A stretch of DNA of 64,000 nt from Pseudoscleropodium purum (GCA_963969395.1 OZ017795.1:31477063-31541062), one strand, 5' to 3'; positions 15,193 to 28,300 are shown, counted from the first letter of the stretch. The notes: generated by a model not told the origin, from the sequence alone. Translations and numbers: made by a program.

Positions 15193-15735
15193 TTGCTTTA
15201 TATAGCAATAGTGCTAGTATGTGAGCCCAAGAATGCAAGCTTGTGAACATTGAGCCTACAATATAGATACCTATTATATAGATACTACATATTATAGAAA
15301 GTGTATGTATTATAAACACTTATAATATAGGTATTTATAACATATAAATCCTATAATCATAGACAATTTATATAGTATATACACCTATAATATAGGTGTG
15401 TAGTATTTTAGGCTCATGGGCTCACATTCCTAAGCATTAGAAGATTTTGGGGGGCTTCAAAAGCTTGTTTCAGGCCTGTTTCCTCGTAGCTATTCCTTGC
15501 AGCGGAGGGAACGGCCTGCTATCATAAATTTTTAAAAAGAAAAAAATTCATTAATTCTTCAAATGTCAAAAAAAGTTGAAAAAAATTTGGGCAATGATGT
15601 GGCAAGGTCTTAGCTACGTCATTTTGTTGCATCGAACTTATTCCTTGCGTTCACAGGGTGCGATAACTTGCATGCTTCTGGAGGCCCCAAAAATCTTCTA
15701 ATGCTCATATAAATGATATAATAGCAACCCTCATA
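15193..15735. repeat. AT-rich foldback repeat with a nested MITE
   Basis: The left edge reads AGCAATAGTGCTAG then ATGTGAGCCCA. The right edge, read on the opposite strand, begins GAGGGTTGCTATTATAT, which also occurs in direct orientation at 16645-16661. ATGTGAGCCCA recurs inverted near 15411-15427. The body is built from short ATAATATAG-type units. It appears to be one copy of a small non-autonomous family interrupted by the element at 15433-15705. Confidence 0.45.
15433..15705. mobile_element. MITE-like element with about 30-bp terminal inverted repeats
   Basis: The left end (AGCATTAGAAGATTTTGGGG...) and the right end (...CCCCAAAAATCTTCTAATGCT) are inverted copies of each other over roughly 30 bp with a few mismatches. 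The 273-bp interior is distinctly more GC-rich than its surroundings and has no coding capacity. No clear target-site duplication is visible, so the class is undetermined. High copy number elsewhere in the genome would be expected. Confidence 0.6.
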
Positions 15736-16644
15736 TGCAATGCATACTTTTCTAGAAACCTTGAATAAAAAGATTATAATTTATTTTTTCAAAATCACAT
15801 TCAATTTGATGCTAATACATAATTCAAAGGGTATTCAATTAAAACAAAATATTTAGTAGAGGACATTGCTAAGATCTTATTTAAATTAAGGTTGATATCT
15901 AAATAGGGCATCTTCAACATTTAGGGATTAATTTTTTTTTTCATTCCATAAAGCACATTTTCCTTTTCATGCTAGAATTGTACGCTAAAATCTCTTTCAA
16001 AAATTGAGTAAAGTGGAGTTGTTATGCAATATCATCCATTTTTTGTAATGCTTCTTGAGCTTTAGAGACAAATACTAGTATATCAAAACCATCACTAAAT
16101 CATTAGATATAAAAATTCTTGACTATTTTCATTGAAGAACATTTTTGAAGAAAATTGCCAATTTGCTATAAAAATCAATGTCAAAGTAACTAACATATTC
16201 TAATATAAAGAGCTTGTACAAAATTATCAAATAATGTTTATTAAAGATTAAAGGCTCTAAAAAAAAATCATAATCCAAAATTCCCATTGTTCTTACAAAG
16301 AACAAAGTGGATTCTATAATCTCAATTTTTGCTTTGATTTTTTGAATTTTTTGAAAAGAGAGAAAAATACATTAGCTTTGGGAGAACATACTATTTATTT
16401 CAATTAATGTTCAAGAATGAAAGTCATGCCATTCCAAGTACAAATTCCAATTCATTGGATAATAAAAAAATCTTCAAAATGGAATGCCTGACAATTCAAA
16501 ATAGTGATGCCAAAGTTATAGATCTTCTTGTTTTTTTAGGCAATTTAAGCAAATTCTTGAAAAATTAATACATAGAATTTTTTTAATTCCATTTAAACTA
16601 TTTTCAAAAACAATAAATCTACACAAGTAAGTATACTTTATAAA

Positions 16645-16870
16645 GGAGGGTTGCTATTATATAAGCCTAAGAGTGTAAGCCCATGAACTTGGAAGACTAT
16701 ACAACTACATTATACATGTCTATATTACAAAAATCCTTCATCATTACAGTATAACTATGTTAAAAATACCTACATTATAGTTGTTTATATTATAAATACA
16801 TGCAACGGTTGTAAGATATTTACTTATATATATGCTCAAGGCTCACATGCTTGCATTTTCATGCTTACCT
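16645..16870. repeat. second copy of the AT-rich foldback repeat
   Basis: It starts GAGGGTTGCTATTATAT, the same string that ends the 15193-15735 repeat on the opposite strand. It continues with AAGCCTAAGAGTGTAAGCCC and closes with GGCTCACATGCTTGCA, a partial inverted copy of that segment. It is 226 bp and non-coding. It probably belongs to the same family as the 15.2-kb repeat. Confidence 0.4.
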
Positions 16871-18772
16871 ACTAGCATAATTGGTCATAAATAAAGAATC
16901 ACTAAGGTTCAAAATGGATGATAGAATGACATAGAATCCTACATGTCCTAAAATGGATAAGGTTTCATATTTAGATTTTGCGGTGAGACACCCTCAATAA
17001 GTTCTCTCGCTTGATTTTTAGGGTGACCAAGCGATCTAATATAGTTAATTGGTCTCTTTTTGTCAATCTTTAATGCTGTTTACTATAAAAAAAATGTTTC
17101 TATACTACTATGAAAGCAATTTTAATTGCTAGATTGTTGTTTTTATTCTTGAATTGTTGTTTTATTATGAAAGTTAAAAAATGCTTTTCAATCTCAGTAA
17201 TTGAAATTTTATTGCAAACAATAAATTATTATTGAAATATTATTATAGTAAATGAATTTTGTATTATATATTTTATCAATTTCATTATAAAAACATACTA
17301 AAAAATGGCCCAATCATTTACATAGGACCTTCCACTTTATATTGTTGACTACAATTTTCAAAACCAATTTTGTATTATTTTTGGTTACAAGTTTTTTCTT
17401 CTATTTTTTGGAGTCCTAGTAGATGAACTGATTTTATTAGGAAGTAAGAAGAAATAGAGGGGGGAGGAGGAAAAAAGGAAGAGAGGATGAATAAAAGTGA
17501 ACATTAAGTTATCAAAAAAAATTTAGAATTTCATTTAAAATTGAACCCCTAAAGAATTAGTCTTAACTTACTTTACATACATTGGAGGTGACCAAGGGAT
17601 GACAATACTAAGTCTTGGTCACAACTCTTGACTATAACATGACCAAGAAAATTATCTGGACTGGTTCTTGGTCACAAGTGTAAAGAGGTCCTAAGGTTCA
17701 TAGCAATGGTAGGGCTAAATGTAATAATATAAAGAATATAAATAGCTTTTGAAAAGAAACTATTACTTAGCACAAAAAGACAAGCCATTTGCTAAGCTTT
17801 CATAAAAAAGTTTGAACAATTGGCAAAAGAAAAAATGGTGAAGTTTCGTAACATAATTTTATAATAAAGTACATGATTAAAGGAGTTTTTGGCTTACACT
17901 TATGGATTAGTTTATCATGTTTATGAAAATCCTAAATTTTCACTAGTTTTCCATCCATTTGCATAGAAGTGATTGGCGCTTCATTTAGTGACCTTTCATG
18001 GTAGAAAAGGCATTAAAGCATAAGCATCTAAAAACTCTATTTTCTCCGCTCTAGTAGATGGGTGGTCTAATGAATGCCAATACTTTTATAAGATTATCAA
18101 CCTTCTAAAGAGAAAATCAACTCAAGATATTTTATAATTACCTCACATTAATTATATCCTACAAATTTTCAAAATGAAAAGTTTGAGTTACCTACTTATG
18201 CTATTCAACTCAACTTTAATGACATCAAATGCTTTGATTCTTATTAGTTGTTTTAAAAAAATGATAATTACCAAACAATTGGACCTAAAAGTGATATGAA
18301 AACCTAGTTAGATATAGAAGTCACGAGGTGTATACAATGACAATACAAGAATTTAGGAGAGTCTAATTTTGATTTTTGGTCCACTACAGACAATACTTTG
18401 AAATTTCACCTTAGTCACTTAGTGTCCAAAGAAATGCATCCTAAAGTGGGTTGGAATCTTCTCACTTGCTAAAAAGATTCAATAATATCAAATATGCTCA
18501 TGGTTGCTACTAATGTCAATTATGGGTATACTTAAGGTAATTGCATGTAATTCTGACTCCTTCAAAACTTGATTGCTACAAATTCTTGCCTTTAAATATA
18601 TTGCCTTTATTTTTGATGATTTTTGATTGTTTTTTGTACATCTAATTTCAACAATAATATTTTTTATAATTTATTAATAAAATATCTGAGAGCTACATGA
18701 GTAAAAAAAATCTGGAATACTCTTTAGACTTCCAACCGAAAAAATGAGATAATTTAACAACAGCCAGTAACA
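16871..18772. other. AT-rich intergenic DNA
   Basis: No coding frame, RNA gene or bounded repeat is recognisable between the foldback repeat and the GC-rich VQ gene region. Base composition changes abruptly near 18780. Confidence 0.55.
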
Positions 18773-18789
18773 ATGCTCAATTGTTTATT

Positions 18790-19525
18790 TTGGACGCAAT
18801 TAGGTGTCGTAACCTTACCTTGTTCCGCATGCTCTCAATGCAGTCCACAAGAACCCCATCCACGTCCCCCTCCACGTCCCAACATTCATCCAATCCGGAA
18901 CCTTCGTAACGTCTTCCCAGTGGCCGTTGGAGCAGCCCGTCCGGAGGCGGAAACCCAGCCGATCCCCAAAGCGACAAACCCAGTCGCCGGCCCGCTCTTC
19001 CGCCCTCCCGGAGTCCTGGGCTGGGCCGGGCCGGGCCGGTCGCGGGATGGTCAACATTTTCAACACCCGTTCCGCGATTTCCCAAAGGCAAGCCCATAGG
19101 CTTCGTTTAGCAAGGCTGACTCTGACTTCGCCGTCTCTCTCCTTTTTTCGCTTCTTCTTCTTCATCGCCATAGCCCATCTCCCCAACCGGAACTCTCCCT
19201 TCTCCATCGCCTCGTGTTCCCTCACAACATCAAATCGCCACACTTGAGCTTTCTCTCGATCAACTTTGCAACAACAGCTTCGTTTGAGAACTTAAGTTTT
19301 CTCGCCATTGTGCCTTTTTCGCCTCACTTATTGTCATCGCCTGGGTCCCATCGTTGGCAATGTAGGCTCGGAACCTTGTGCGGGATCATGTTCGCGCTTT
19401 AGTTCTCCTTTGATCTCCGATTAATCTCTTACACGACTGTTTTAGGAGTTATTTTCGAGTGTTTGGGTTTTTTTTTTTGCGTTTCTGGGGTGTTTCTTGG
19501 GGAGGGGGTTGGGGCGAGTGGCGTT
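18790..19525 (+). promoter_or_regulatory. GC-rich promoter and 5' leader of the VQ gene
   Basis: The sequence switches from A/T-rich DNA to a CpG-rich island here. It contains several GGCC/GGGCC boxes around 19018-19045 and a pyrimidine-rich patch at about 19128-19165, a common feature next to plant transcription starts. No clear TATA box is seen, which is usual for such island promoters. Open frames on both strands here have no family signature and are best read as leader or GC-rich shadow frames. Confidence 0.55.
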
Positions 19526-20329
19526 ATGAAGCGAGGTGGAGGTTTTAGTGGTGGTGGAGGGAATGCGAATGGCCCAGGAGGCCTTCCATTATTATCCCCT
19601 TCCTCTCGAAAACTGCCTCCCCCCAGTCCTACATCTGGCTTAGGGTCGTTGTCCCTTAACGAGAAAGAAGCAACAAGCGCTCAGGAGTTTGCTTCGACGA
19701 CGACATTTGTGCAAGTCGACACATCCAGTTTCCGTGAGCTTGTGCAGAAGCTCACAGGCGCATCGGATTCCGACGTGGAGAAGCTGCCGATCACGTTACC
19801 CTCGCGGCAAGCTTCCCGCGGGGGGGTTGATGCTGCGGCTGCGGCGGCGAAGATGGACAACACGTACGGAGGCTTGATCCCGAAGCCCGTAGGCGATTTG
19901 AGCGCCAGACGGCCTGCATTCAAGCTCCACGAGCGGCGTCAGTCCAATCTACGGAAACTCGATGTCAAAGGCTTGGGCGCGGCTGCAGCCTTTCGTCGCG
20001 GCGTGGCGGGCTATGGCGGAAGCTCCCCGACACCCGATCTCTCCCCGAAGTTCCCTTCATGCATTGCCAGCCCGGTAACGCCTCTCTCCAAAGACGTGTT
20101 CGAAAGTGCTCATGCGCCAACGACGCCAACATCCTACGAGGGATACACAGACAGACTTATCCACACTCAGACAGACAGATATTCTTCGAGAGAGTCCTCC
20201 CGCAGCAGGACGGACATTGAGCCGCAATTTTTTTTGCATCCCCCGGCGGAACGGCCGAAGCAACAACAGCCTGAGCTGCTGTCGCTCTTCCCACTCACGT
20301 CGCCTCGCGTCTCGGAATCAAGTTCATGA
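19526..20329 (+). CDS. VQ-motif protein of the VQ4/VQ33 (MAPK-substrate) type, single exon
   Basis: The first in-frame ATG is at 19526, giving 267 residues to TGA; the open frame further upstream begins only with TTG, so it was not used. The VQ core FRELVQKLTG is at residues 69-78, preceded by FVQVDTSS. Further family blocks follow in order: FKLHERR (132-138), the SPVTPL block (182-187), an FFLHPP block (235-240) and a C-terminal LLSLFPLTSPRVS (251-263). This order is that of the Arabidopsis VQ4/VQ31/VQ33 group, nuclear proteins that bind WRKY factors through the VQ core and are phosphorylated by MAP kinases. Eight SP or TP sites are visible (for example S24, T169, S182, T185, S259). The usual KGFYLHPSP block is weakened. 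Plant VQ genes are usually intronless, as here. A role in stress or defence signalling is inferred from the family. Confidence 0.9.
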   Translation: MKRGGGFSGGGGNANGPGGLPLLSPSSRKLPPPSPTSGLGSLSLNEKEATSAQEFASTTTFVQVDTSSFRELVQKLTGASDSDVEKLPITLPSRQASRGGVDAAAAAAKMDNTYGGLIPKPVGDLSARRPAFKLHERRQSNLRKLDVKGLGAAAAFRRGVAGYGGSSPTPDLSPKFPSCIASPVTPLSKDVFESAHAPTTPTSYEGYTDRLIHTQTDRYSSRESSRSRTDIEPQFFLHPPAERPKQQQPELLSLFPLTSPRVSESSS

Positions 20330-22200
20330 CAGTTCTCCATAGTTTCCGAGGTTTGCTGCAATTAGTTTTTAGGGTATGGGATGCAGGCAGGAGCATTCCA
20401 TTGCAGTGGCGATGGCGATTGTAATCCTGTTTTTTTATGGTGTAGCATCCATCGCCTGATGTTCTGACAATGTATTTTATAAGGACGGTGTGGATGCACC
20501 GCGTGGCTCGGCATTAGGAGCGCCGCCAATGCAGGAGGACTGGGAAGCCTGACAGGATTCAATTTGGAGTTCAGGTAGAGAGATCGATGCATGTCGAAGT
20601 TTTTGGGAGATTCTTATGGTGTTGCCAATGCTTGGAACAACAGCTCAGCTGTGAAGGTGGCACTCCCCCTTTGAGATGGGTTCAACTCAGACTTTTTTTG
20701 AAGACTCTTCTGATGTTGCAAATGCTTTGGGACGTCAGCTGTGAAGGTGTGCTCCCCTTTGTGGTGTGGTACCTTGCTGTCGAGGTTGAAGATCAGTGCT
20801 AGTGTCTCCTTCTGCAGTTTTTGTTGGGTAAGGTAGCAGCAGGAATCATGTAGGTTATTCTTCCTTTAGTACATATTGTGGTATGTGTCCTCATCTCGTA
20901 CTACTACATGTTAATCGCAGGCTTTTAGTTCAGTTAGCGACCCTAGGTTCAGGTTTTTTTGACAAGTAGCTTGCTCGATTTTCGTCAAAATCCTCTGCTC
21001 ATGGGGCCATCTCATTTTTTTTGTTTCGTAGACAGTAGCAGCTAGGCCGGCACGTGTATTCTCTGTAGTTAGTTAGTTAGGAGCACTTCTTTTACGTTGC
21101 AGGCTGTCCACTGACATCTGTGAGGTTGTACATTTTTGATGCCCAGCTCTTTTATCAACTCTAGCACTTCCTATTTTCTTCTTCAAATGGCACCGTGGTA
21201 TGATCAGTGGAGCACTTGTATGTATGAGCATCACCAACCCACTGATTCTCTCTGTATGTATATTGTACATTATCTTTTGCTACATGTTTTCCACATAGCA
21301 AGTGTTGAGTATCAGTTTTCAAGCGGTGACGGACTGCTTGTGTAAAAGTAAAAGTTTAGCGGCAATTTAGCATCCTTCTGGAATTACCAGCCATCTTATC
21401 CTCCATGGTTTGCATGATTCTGTGGTACAATACCTGAAACTGATGGACGTAGAGCCTGTTGAATGGCAGCTATTTCAGGATAACCTTTGTCACTGAGATT
21501 CGGAATGTCAGTGTATAAAATTAATGTTAAAACAAAGAGCTCCGTGGCTCAAGTCAACGATAAAGTATGCTTTCTCCCACTACAAAAGTACTTATTGCAG
21601 GATCGTAAAGTCCAATTTGACTGTAGAAGAAGGCGCGTCGTTCGGAGAAAAAGCCGCTTCAATTGGGAGTTCTATAGTCGGTCACTTGGTCCTACTCAGA
21701 TATGATTCGTTGAAATTTTGCTCATGGGCTTCTCTTTGATAACCTACTATTTCGGTTGTGAACAGGGATGGGATTTGTCTTGTTCATTTTAGATGTTTCT
21801 GAGTTACGTGTTCATGCACAGTTGGGTGGCTGCACTTTCACTTTCTCAAATTTTTTAATTCTTTACCGGAGAACTGTTTGTACTACTGATGAGTGGGTGG
21901 ACCAAATGGGTCTCCACGATATTGACTTCAATTTGAAAAAGTGGGACGGAGGAATTTGTTTGCAATTTTAGCTATGAAAAATATCAATTTATTGGATAGA
22001 ATCAGAGCTGAACTTCAAAGTCTTCAACAATGAAAAGATGTACAGTTAGGTTAGCTTTGTACATTCTTATAACCCGAGGTTAGGTTTAATAGATTTGGAG
22101 TTGTGTAGTCAGTTAACTGCCAAAAGGACGGAGGTGTTATGGAAGCGGAGGAATTCCAAAGCTGCTAACTTTCCATGCATTGTCCAAATTCAAAAATTAA
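20330..22200. other. 3' flank of the VQ gene, moderately GC-rich and apparently single-copy
   Basis: For almost 1.9 kb after the VQ stop the composition stays intermediate between the CpG island and the A/T-rich background. No frame has a recognisable domain, and most start at non-ATG codons. Part of it is probably the 3' UTR. A spliced 3' UTR or a non-coding transcript is possible but cannot be shown from sequence alone. Confidence 0.4.
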
Positions 22201-25200
22201 AACATTTAAAAAAAAAATTCCAATCATAAAATAGTGTATTAAACAACTAAGGCAACGTGTGGGAAAAATTTCAGCCCATTTGATCTGTGCATTGAAAGAT
22301 TATATTGTTTGAAGTACAGAAAAAACATTTTTCTTGAATCCTGCAAAATGGGATTAGCAGACTTTGAGCCTTCTTAGAGTAAATTTTTTTCCATATACAA
22401 AAATGAAGATTTATACCATTCATAAGTTTATGATGTTAAGTTTACTCATTAAAAAATTTAGAAGCAAATATGGATTTTAGATTATTCTAAATCACAGCGT
22501 GCAATTCAAGATTTCAAGATGTGTACTTGCAACACACTTATATTTTTTTTTTTATGGTTTTTTGTTCCATGAGGAAATATTTTCTTTGAATTCCAAATAG
22601 TGAAAATTTAATGATAAACATTTTGAATATGTGGAAAACAAATTGAAGAACTTTGACTTCACACATTTCAATATAATAGGGCTTGAAGTTTAAAGAATAT
22701 GTTTTTTCATGAAATTGGCCCGTCATAGCTAACAAAGTTGGACTCCTCTTAGAATGTGATTTGAGAATTAAATTTTTTTTTCTTTAAACAATGGTATGTC
22801 ATATTTTATTAGTTACTCAAATGCCAAATCTCAAAAGTTGATGAGGGTTTTAGCAAAAGATGTCTAAATTGCCTAGGCTTCCCCCAAAGTTCAAAGTTGT
22901 ATAGCTTTTGATCGAGCAACCGATTGAAAAAAAATTATATTCCCATTAAGGAGGTATATGTTCACACCTTGTAATAAAATTTTGTGAACATCCAACCAAA
23001 CTTGACTTTGTAGCTTGAACCTACTTGAATTTTCAATAGTTTGTTTAATAAACAATTGTCTTCTAGGGTTAAAGATATGACCATTTTAACAATACATGGT
23101 TTTCAAAAAGTCAACAAAATTTGACAAGCTACAAGTTCATGACTTCTTATGCAAGTTGAAAAAATGAAAATATAAAAATTTAGCCCCTAGAGGTTCATGA
23201 CTATGTTTCTCCCCAAAACACTTTGAAAGTACCATTTTTTAATACAAAGCTATGATAATTTAAAAAAATCTATTTTTTGCATATTCAATTGTAAGATCTT
23301 GCATTAGACTTGTACAAGAATGTGCAAATTTTTTTTGACACTTTGACCATAAAGAATTAAAGATTTTTTTGCACCATGCTTTACTTATGTTTTAGACTCT
23401 AAATTCCTTAAATTTAATCCATTAAGGACCAAACATTCAACTTTTGAGCAATGGATGAATGCAAATACATTCTAAGCACATAAAATAGGATTTTCTATTC
23501 ATCAAATTTTTGAAGATTCTTGCTTTACTTCTTTAGCATTTGTATGGTTTAGATTCTAAAGACCTTGCTTTGCAAATATTCTACAATTCAATGGGAATCA
23601 GTTTAGCTTCAAAAAGTAACTTTTTAAGTTCAAATATGATCCTTGAAAAATAAATTGAATAAAAAACAAAAATAAAAATCTTCAAAAATCACTATCATTA
23701 GAACTTAATATTTGTCCTCAAAGGCAAAAATTCCTTGTGAAAATCATAAATATTCAATGTGGAATTGATTTTAGAAGGAATTTTCAATTTTAGGCTTCAA
23801 ATATTATTGAAATTTTTGGTTTGTGTATTAGTTGATCAAACCATATGGATATGACTTATGGAACATATTGTACAACTATTGCCATGAGTACCATCATTTT
23901 AAGTTGCATTTTATAATACATCTTTACAGTTTTCAAAATTTGGACTATTCTCTACCATAGGGGATTAAATATATTGATATATAGTTTTTATTTTAATCAT
24001 AATTTTTATTTTCCTGTTCATGCTCAAGAATTTTGTGCTTAGGAGACATAGCTTTTTTACCTTGACATTAATTGAAATAAAGATTTTAAATTCCCCAAAA
24101 TAAATTTATTCCTTTGCTTTTAAAAAATATTATACTTTACTTTACTATAATAATAGAATATGTGGTCAAAGTGAAATTGTAGAAATCTATGAGTTTGGAT
24201 TTTTGTCCATCTATTCTATATATTAACTTCTAAAGTTAGAAAACAAGTTTGAATTTTCAGAAAGACAAATTATTTTTTATTTAATTTTTTTAAATAAATT
24301 AAATCCAAAAATTGTAAATGTATCCAAATTTATGCAAAAATTTCATTTCTCCTCCAAAGGGATAGTTGAAATTTGGGGGTTAAATTAAAGAAAATTCAGA
24401 AAATAAGACATATGGGTCAAGAGAATTGACAAAAATTAGATAAACAAAATTAGATAGTATAGAGGAATTTTTTTTCAAATTGTTCATTACTTCATAAAAC
24501 TTATAGCCTTGTCTTTGAATAAATATATTTCTTGAATTCAAAAATAATTCTCTCAAACCCAAAAGTATTGAGTCAATTAATTGACTTTTTTGAGATCATT
24601 GAACTATCAACAATGAGCTCAAATTTTGTTTAATTAATTTTACTTCATTATATTTACCCCCCAATCAGCTTAGGAATAATTTAAATTAAAAAAATTTCAG
24701 TATATCTTCTCCTTCCCCTCCCCCTCTTTGTAATTTTGAAAGTCAAGTTACTTGTCAATGAATATGCAATATATGAAGTTTGTGTTTTCCAAGTACATAT
24801 ATGAGTATGTATATATAGTACATATTTGTATTAAAATATTTGTATTTATATCAAAGTGTCATGTCCGTATTAGAGTGCCGTATCCATATCTTGTGAGAGT
24901 TTTTTTAGAGATCAATAGTTTGGAAGGATATGTAATTTAAAAAAAAATCAATAGCTCTTGTTTTTTTAGCAAAGATGGGGTTGATTAATTAATGGCCTAG
25001 CTTCCTATGTCTCTTTTTGGCTCATTGTCACTGTCACTTAAATTTGATTACATTTTTTTAAGAAAAGTATTGACAAAAAGGTATGCTATTATCTTTTAAT
25101 AAAGAATAATTTTTGGTATAAACCTTCATCAATAGTAAAATTTTATTTTCTATTGAAATTTAGTATTTTAAAATAATAATATCCAAACTACATTGCTCAA

Positions 25201-26215
25201 TGATTGCTTATGCTTTTCCATTGCATTCATTTCAAATTTTTTCAGATATAATTTATTAATATCTTGAATTTTGTATTTGTCACATTAATACGTATTGTAA
25301 TGAGTATTATATTAGTTCAATTGAAATTTTTTACACAAAATGAGGCAATAAATAATTCTAAAATTAAACATGGTTTACGAAAATATTAATTTAATTTCTT
25401 AACAAAAATTCAATTAGACTATACTTAAATAATATCCAAGAAAACAAATAACCTTTTAAGCCCTTAAACCACAAATTTTGAATCTCTAAAAAGCCAATCC
25501 AATCAAGCATTTTATAGTTACTACATGACTTTGGACAAAGTTTTAGGGTAAATGATTTTTCAATTTTTTTCTATGAAATTTAGATCAAGTAGTCCTTCAA
25601 TTTTTACATTCAAAACCAATATTGCTACAATAAAAAACTATAATGAAAATAGTACAATGTATTTAGACCTTGCCTAGTGTTGTAGAATGATAGTATGTGC
25701 ATGTGTAGTACTTTGAGTGCTTAGTGACAAAAAGTCACCAGATGGGAGCAGAGGTATAAAATAAATTTCACTCAAATAAAATTTCAAATAAAAGTCACTT
25801 ACTTTGCACAGATGGCACACAACGGTAGGTCTTTATTGAAAACTTTTCAACAGAAAAATCGTATAAGGTCAATAAATGGAGTGCACAAGTGTATCAAAAG
25901 TATACAAAAAATTCAATAGGAAACCAAGAAATCGAATATGGAATTGAAGACTAGACAACAAAACTATTGAAAGTGTCTTGATCACCATACACAACATGTA
26001 TGTGCATAACATCACGAGTATTGTCAGGAAGAGTAGGAAGAGTGTCTTTGGCTATGGCTGTAGGAGATAATGGAGTTTGGTGAGTGTCTTTGACAACAAT
26101 GACATTGTCTATCACTCAACATAGAACTCCAAGAACAATGTCTACAAACTAGGGTACATAAGAATAAGAGAAAAAAGAAAGAAAATGATGGAACACAAAT
26201 TAAGGAAGATGTGTT
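22201..26215. other. AT-rich intergenic DNA
   Basis: No supported gene. The text is A/T-rich with many short polyA and polyT runs and no bounded element that I could define. Confidence 0.5.
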
Positions 26216-27487
26216 TTACAAAGAAAACGCAAAGGGTTGGAGAATGATACCAAAAACCTTGTAATCGTGTTGTGAGCCTTCTTGAGCCTCTTCTAATGTT
26301 GTAGCTAGGCATTGCCGTTCCAAGTCAACAAGACGAGATTTAAGATTTGTATGCTCAAAGAATATTTGAGTTGCATCATCCATGGTGATTGTACTCGGTT
26401 GTATCATTCATTTCCAAAGTGTAGTGGCTCTTCTATATTCCATGCCACCTTACCTAACGGAAAGAACCCAAGAAGCAGATGGGATGTATTGTTTGGAGTG
26501 CAGCATTGGAAGGAGTGTACAAAGAAGAGTTTTGCCTAATTGTTTTTCAAGTTTGAATCTACAAAAGGTAGCAACTCTCTCAATGAGATTTTTGTGTGTC
26601 AAAATGATATGATTTTTGGCAAAAGGATTTCCATATTTAACATACTCCTCTACACACCCTTGTCAATTTGCTCTAAAGTCAGATTCCGCTTAATACAATC
26701 AAAGTAATCTTCTCCTTTGTCCTTGATGTAGTAACCCAACATACCTATGTAAGTATGGAGACTAATATTGCATAGTGTTTTACTGAGGATATGGTAACCA
26801 ATAGGGGCATCTCCTAGTTTATTCCAACTAAGATAGGTTTTGATCAATTTACTAACCACAACAGCAACGGTAGCCATAATTCTATAAACCATCTGTAAAT
26901 GAAGCCTCATCATAGTACCACCTTTTTCAATTGCACAAAGGCTAGAAACACATTCATTTTTGAGAAAATTTTCCATTGTTTTCAAGTGATCAAGGGAGAT
27001 GTTTGAGCTGCAAACAAATTTTTTTATACTAAGATCTAGTAGCTTGCGCTCTAGTTGCTTTTGTTTTGCAATAGGTTTTGAGATAGTAGTCTTTCTTAGA
27101 AGAAGAGCTTTTCTAAGTCTAGTGCTCTTAATAGCGTTGGTACCTACTCCAAGAGCTGCATCAACTTTATGTGATGCTCTAGGGTTTCTTGTGGTAGGTT
27201 TGGTTGTTAATCCCATCCTTGTGTCGTGTGCAGTAGAACAAGTAGCTATGGTAGTAAGAGCAGGAAGAACAACTATGGTAGCATTGGCAACAAGCACGGT
27301 AGCAGGGGCCAGGGGCAACACTGACACTAGGAGATCCAACATTGACGACATGAGCAAAAGGAACAACCACGACAACATCAACAGCTAGAGGAGCTACACC
27401 AGCAATAAGAGTAGGAATCGTCTCTATTTGCAATTGCCAACTAGAACGGGCAGCAACATTAAGAGCTTGTGACAAAGGAAGTCCCAT
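26216..27487 (-). pseudogene. decayed mobile-element-type gene, family not identified
   Basis: A coding trace starts at an ATG at 27487 and moves through several frames to 26216. The frame from about 27320 to 26653 is long and carries a conserved-looking stretch, GYHILSKTLCNISLHTY then GMLGYYIKDKGEDYFDC, near its end. Past the stop at 26650-26652 the coding sense continues in another frame (EEYVKYGN..., then KNLIERV... and KLEKQLGKT). A final in-frame piece from 26407 has MDDATQIFFEHTNLKSRLVDLERQ, a likely coiled coil. Frameshifts and stops make it non-functional. The style resembles ORFs of large plant transposable elements, but I cannot place the family and assign no activity. No termini or target-site duplication were found around it. 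Confidence 0.45.
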
Positions 27488-28300
27488 GTCTAAGGAACAA
27501 AAGCAATAACAAAATACACAAAATCAAGAGACTCAATAAGTAGCATCTCTTTTTATTCCAGTTATGTACATTGATACTAAATAGGCCTTTTCTAAATCCC
27601 TACATTCATGATCTTATATAAGATCTCCTACATTGTGTGGGTTGAAACTTTCTAAAGCCCTAAATCCACAATAACTACAAATAATTACAACACTCAAAAG
27701 CAATTAACCTACTTGATTGAATCAGAATCAAGTAGTGCAGATTTGGAGCATACCTCCTCTACACACACTTGCCATTCATTCCAAAACAAAAGGAGAGTGA
27801 GAACGAAACAAAAAATATGACTCACTCATTAGCATCACTTATCAGACTTCAATCCTTCACAAATTTACAATGTAGAAAGCCACATTGAAATCCATCTACT
27901 AGGAGGGACCTTCTTTTGTAACAAAATAGGGCTTGGCGGAGATGTAGCGCCATGTTAAAAGTAAACTAGTCACATCCAAGATTAGCCGTGTCTCTCTGTA
28001 CAAAGTAGATGTCATGTTCAATGTGAGCTCTACAGAGCATCTACCAAATTTTGCACAACCCAACATTTGGCTATCAATTCTCACAATCAGAAACACAAAT
28101 GGATACACAAGTTTTTAGAAGCTAACACAATAGAAGCAACAGTGATTACCAAAGATGAGCCGTGCCGAGATCAACTAGAAGCAACAGTGTTAAAGAGGAG
28201 TGCTAAAGAAAGAAATACAGCAAAGAAGGAAGCCGAATGCTGCACCAAATCCTACCCTCACAAGATGTGTTGAGAGGTGGGTGGTTTGTTAAAATATTAT

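Noticed and set aside
18777..19247. Several overlapping open frames on both strands of the GC-rich VQ leader
   Set aside because: They overlap each other on opposite strands, show no family signature and exist because the CpG-rich sequence lacks stop codons.
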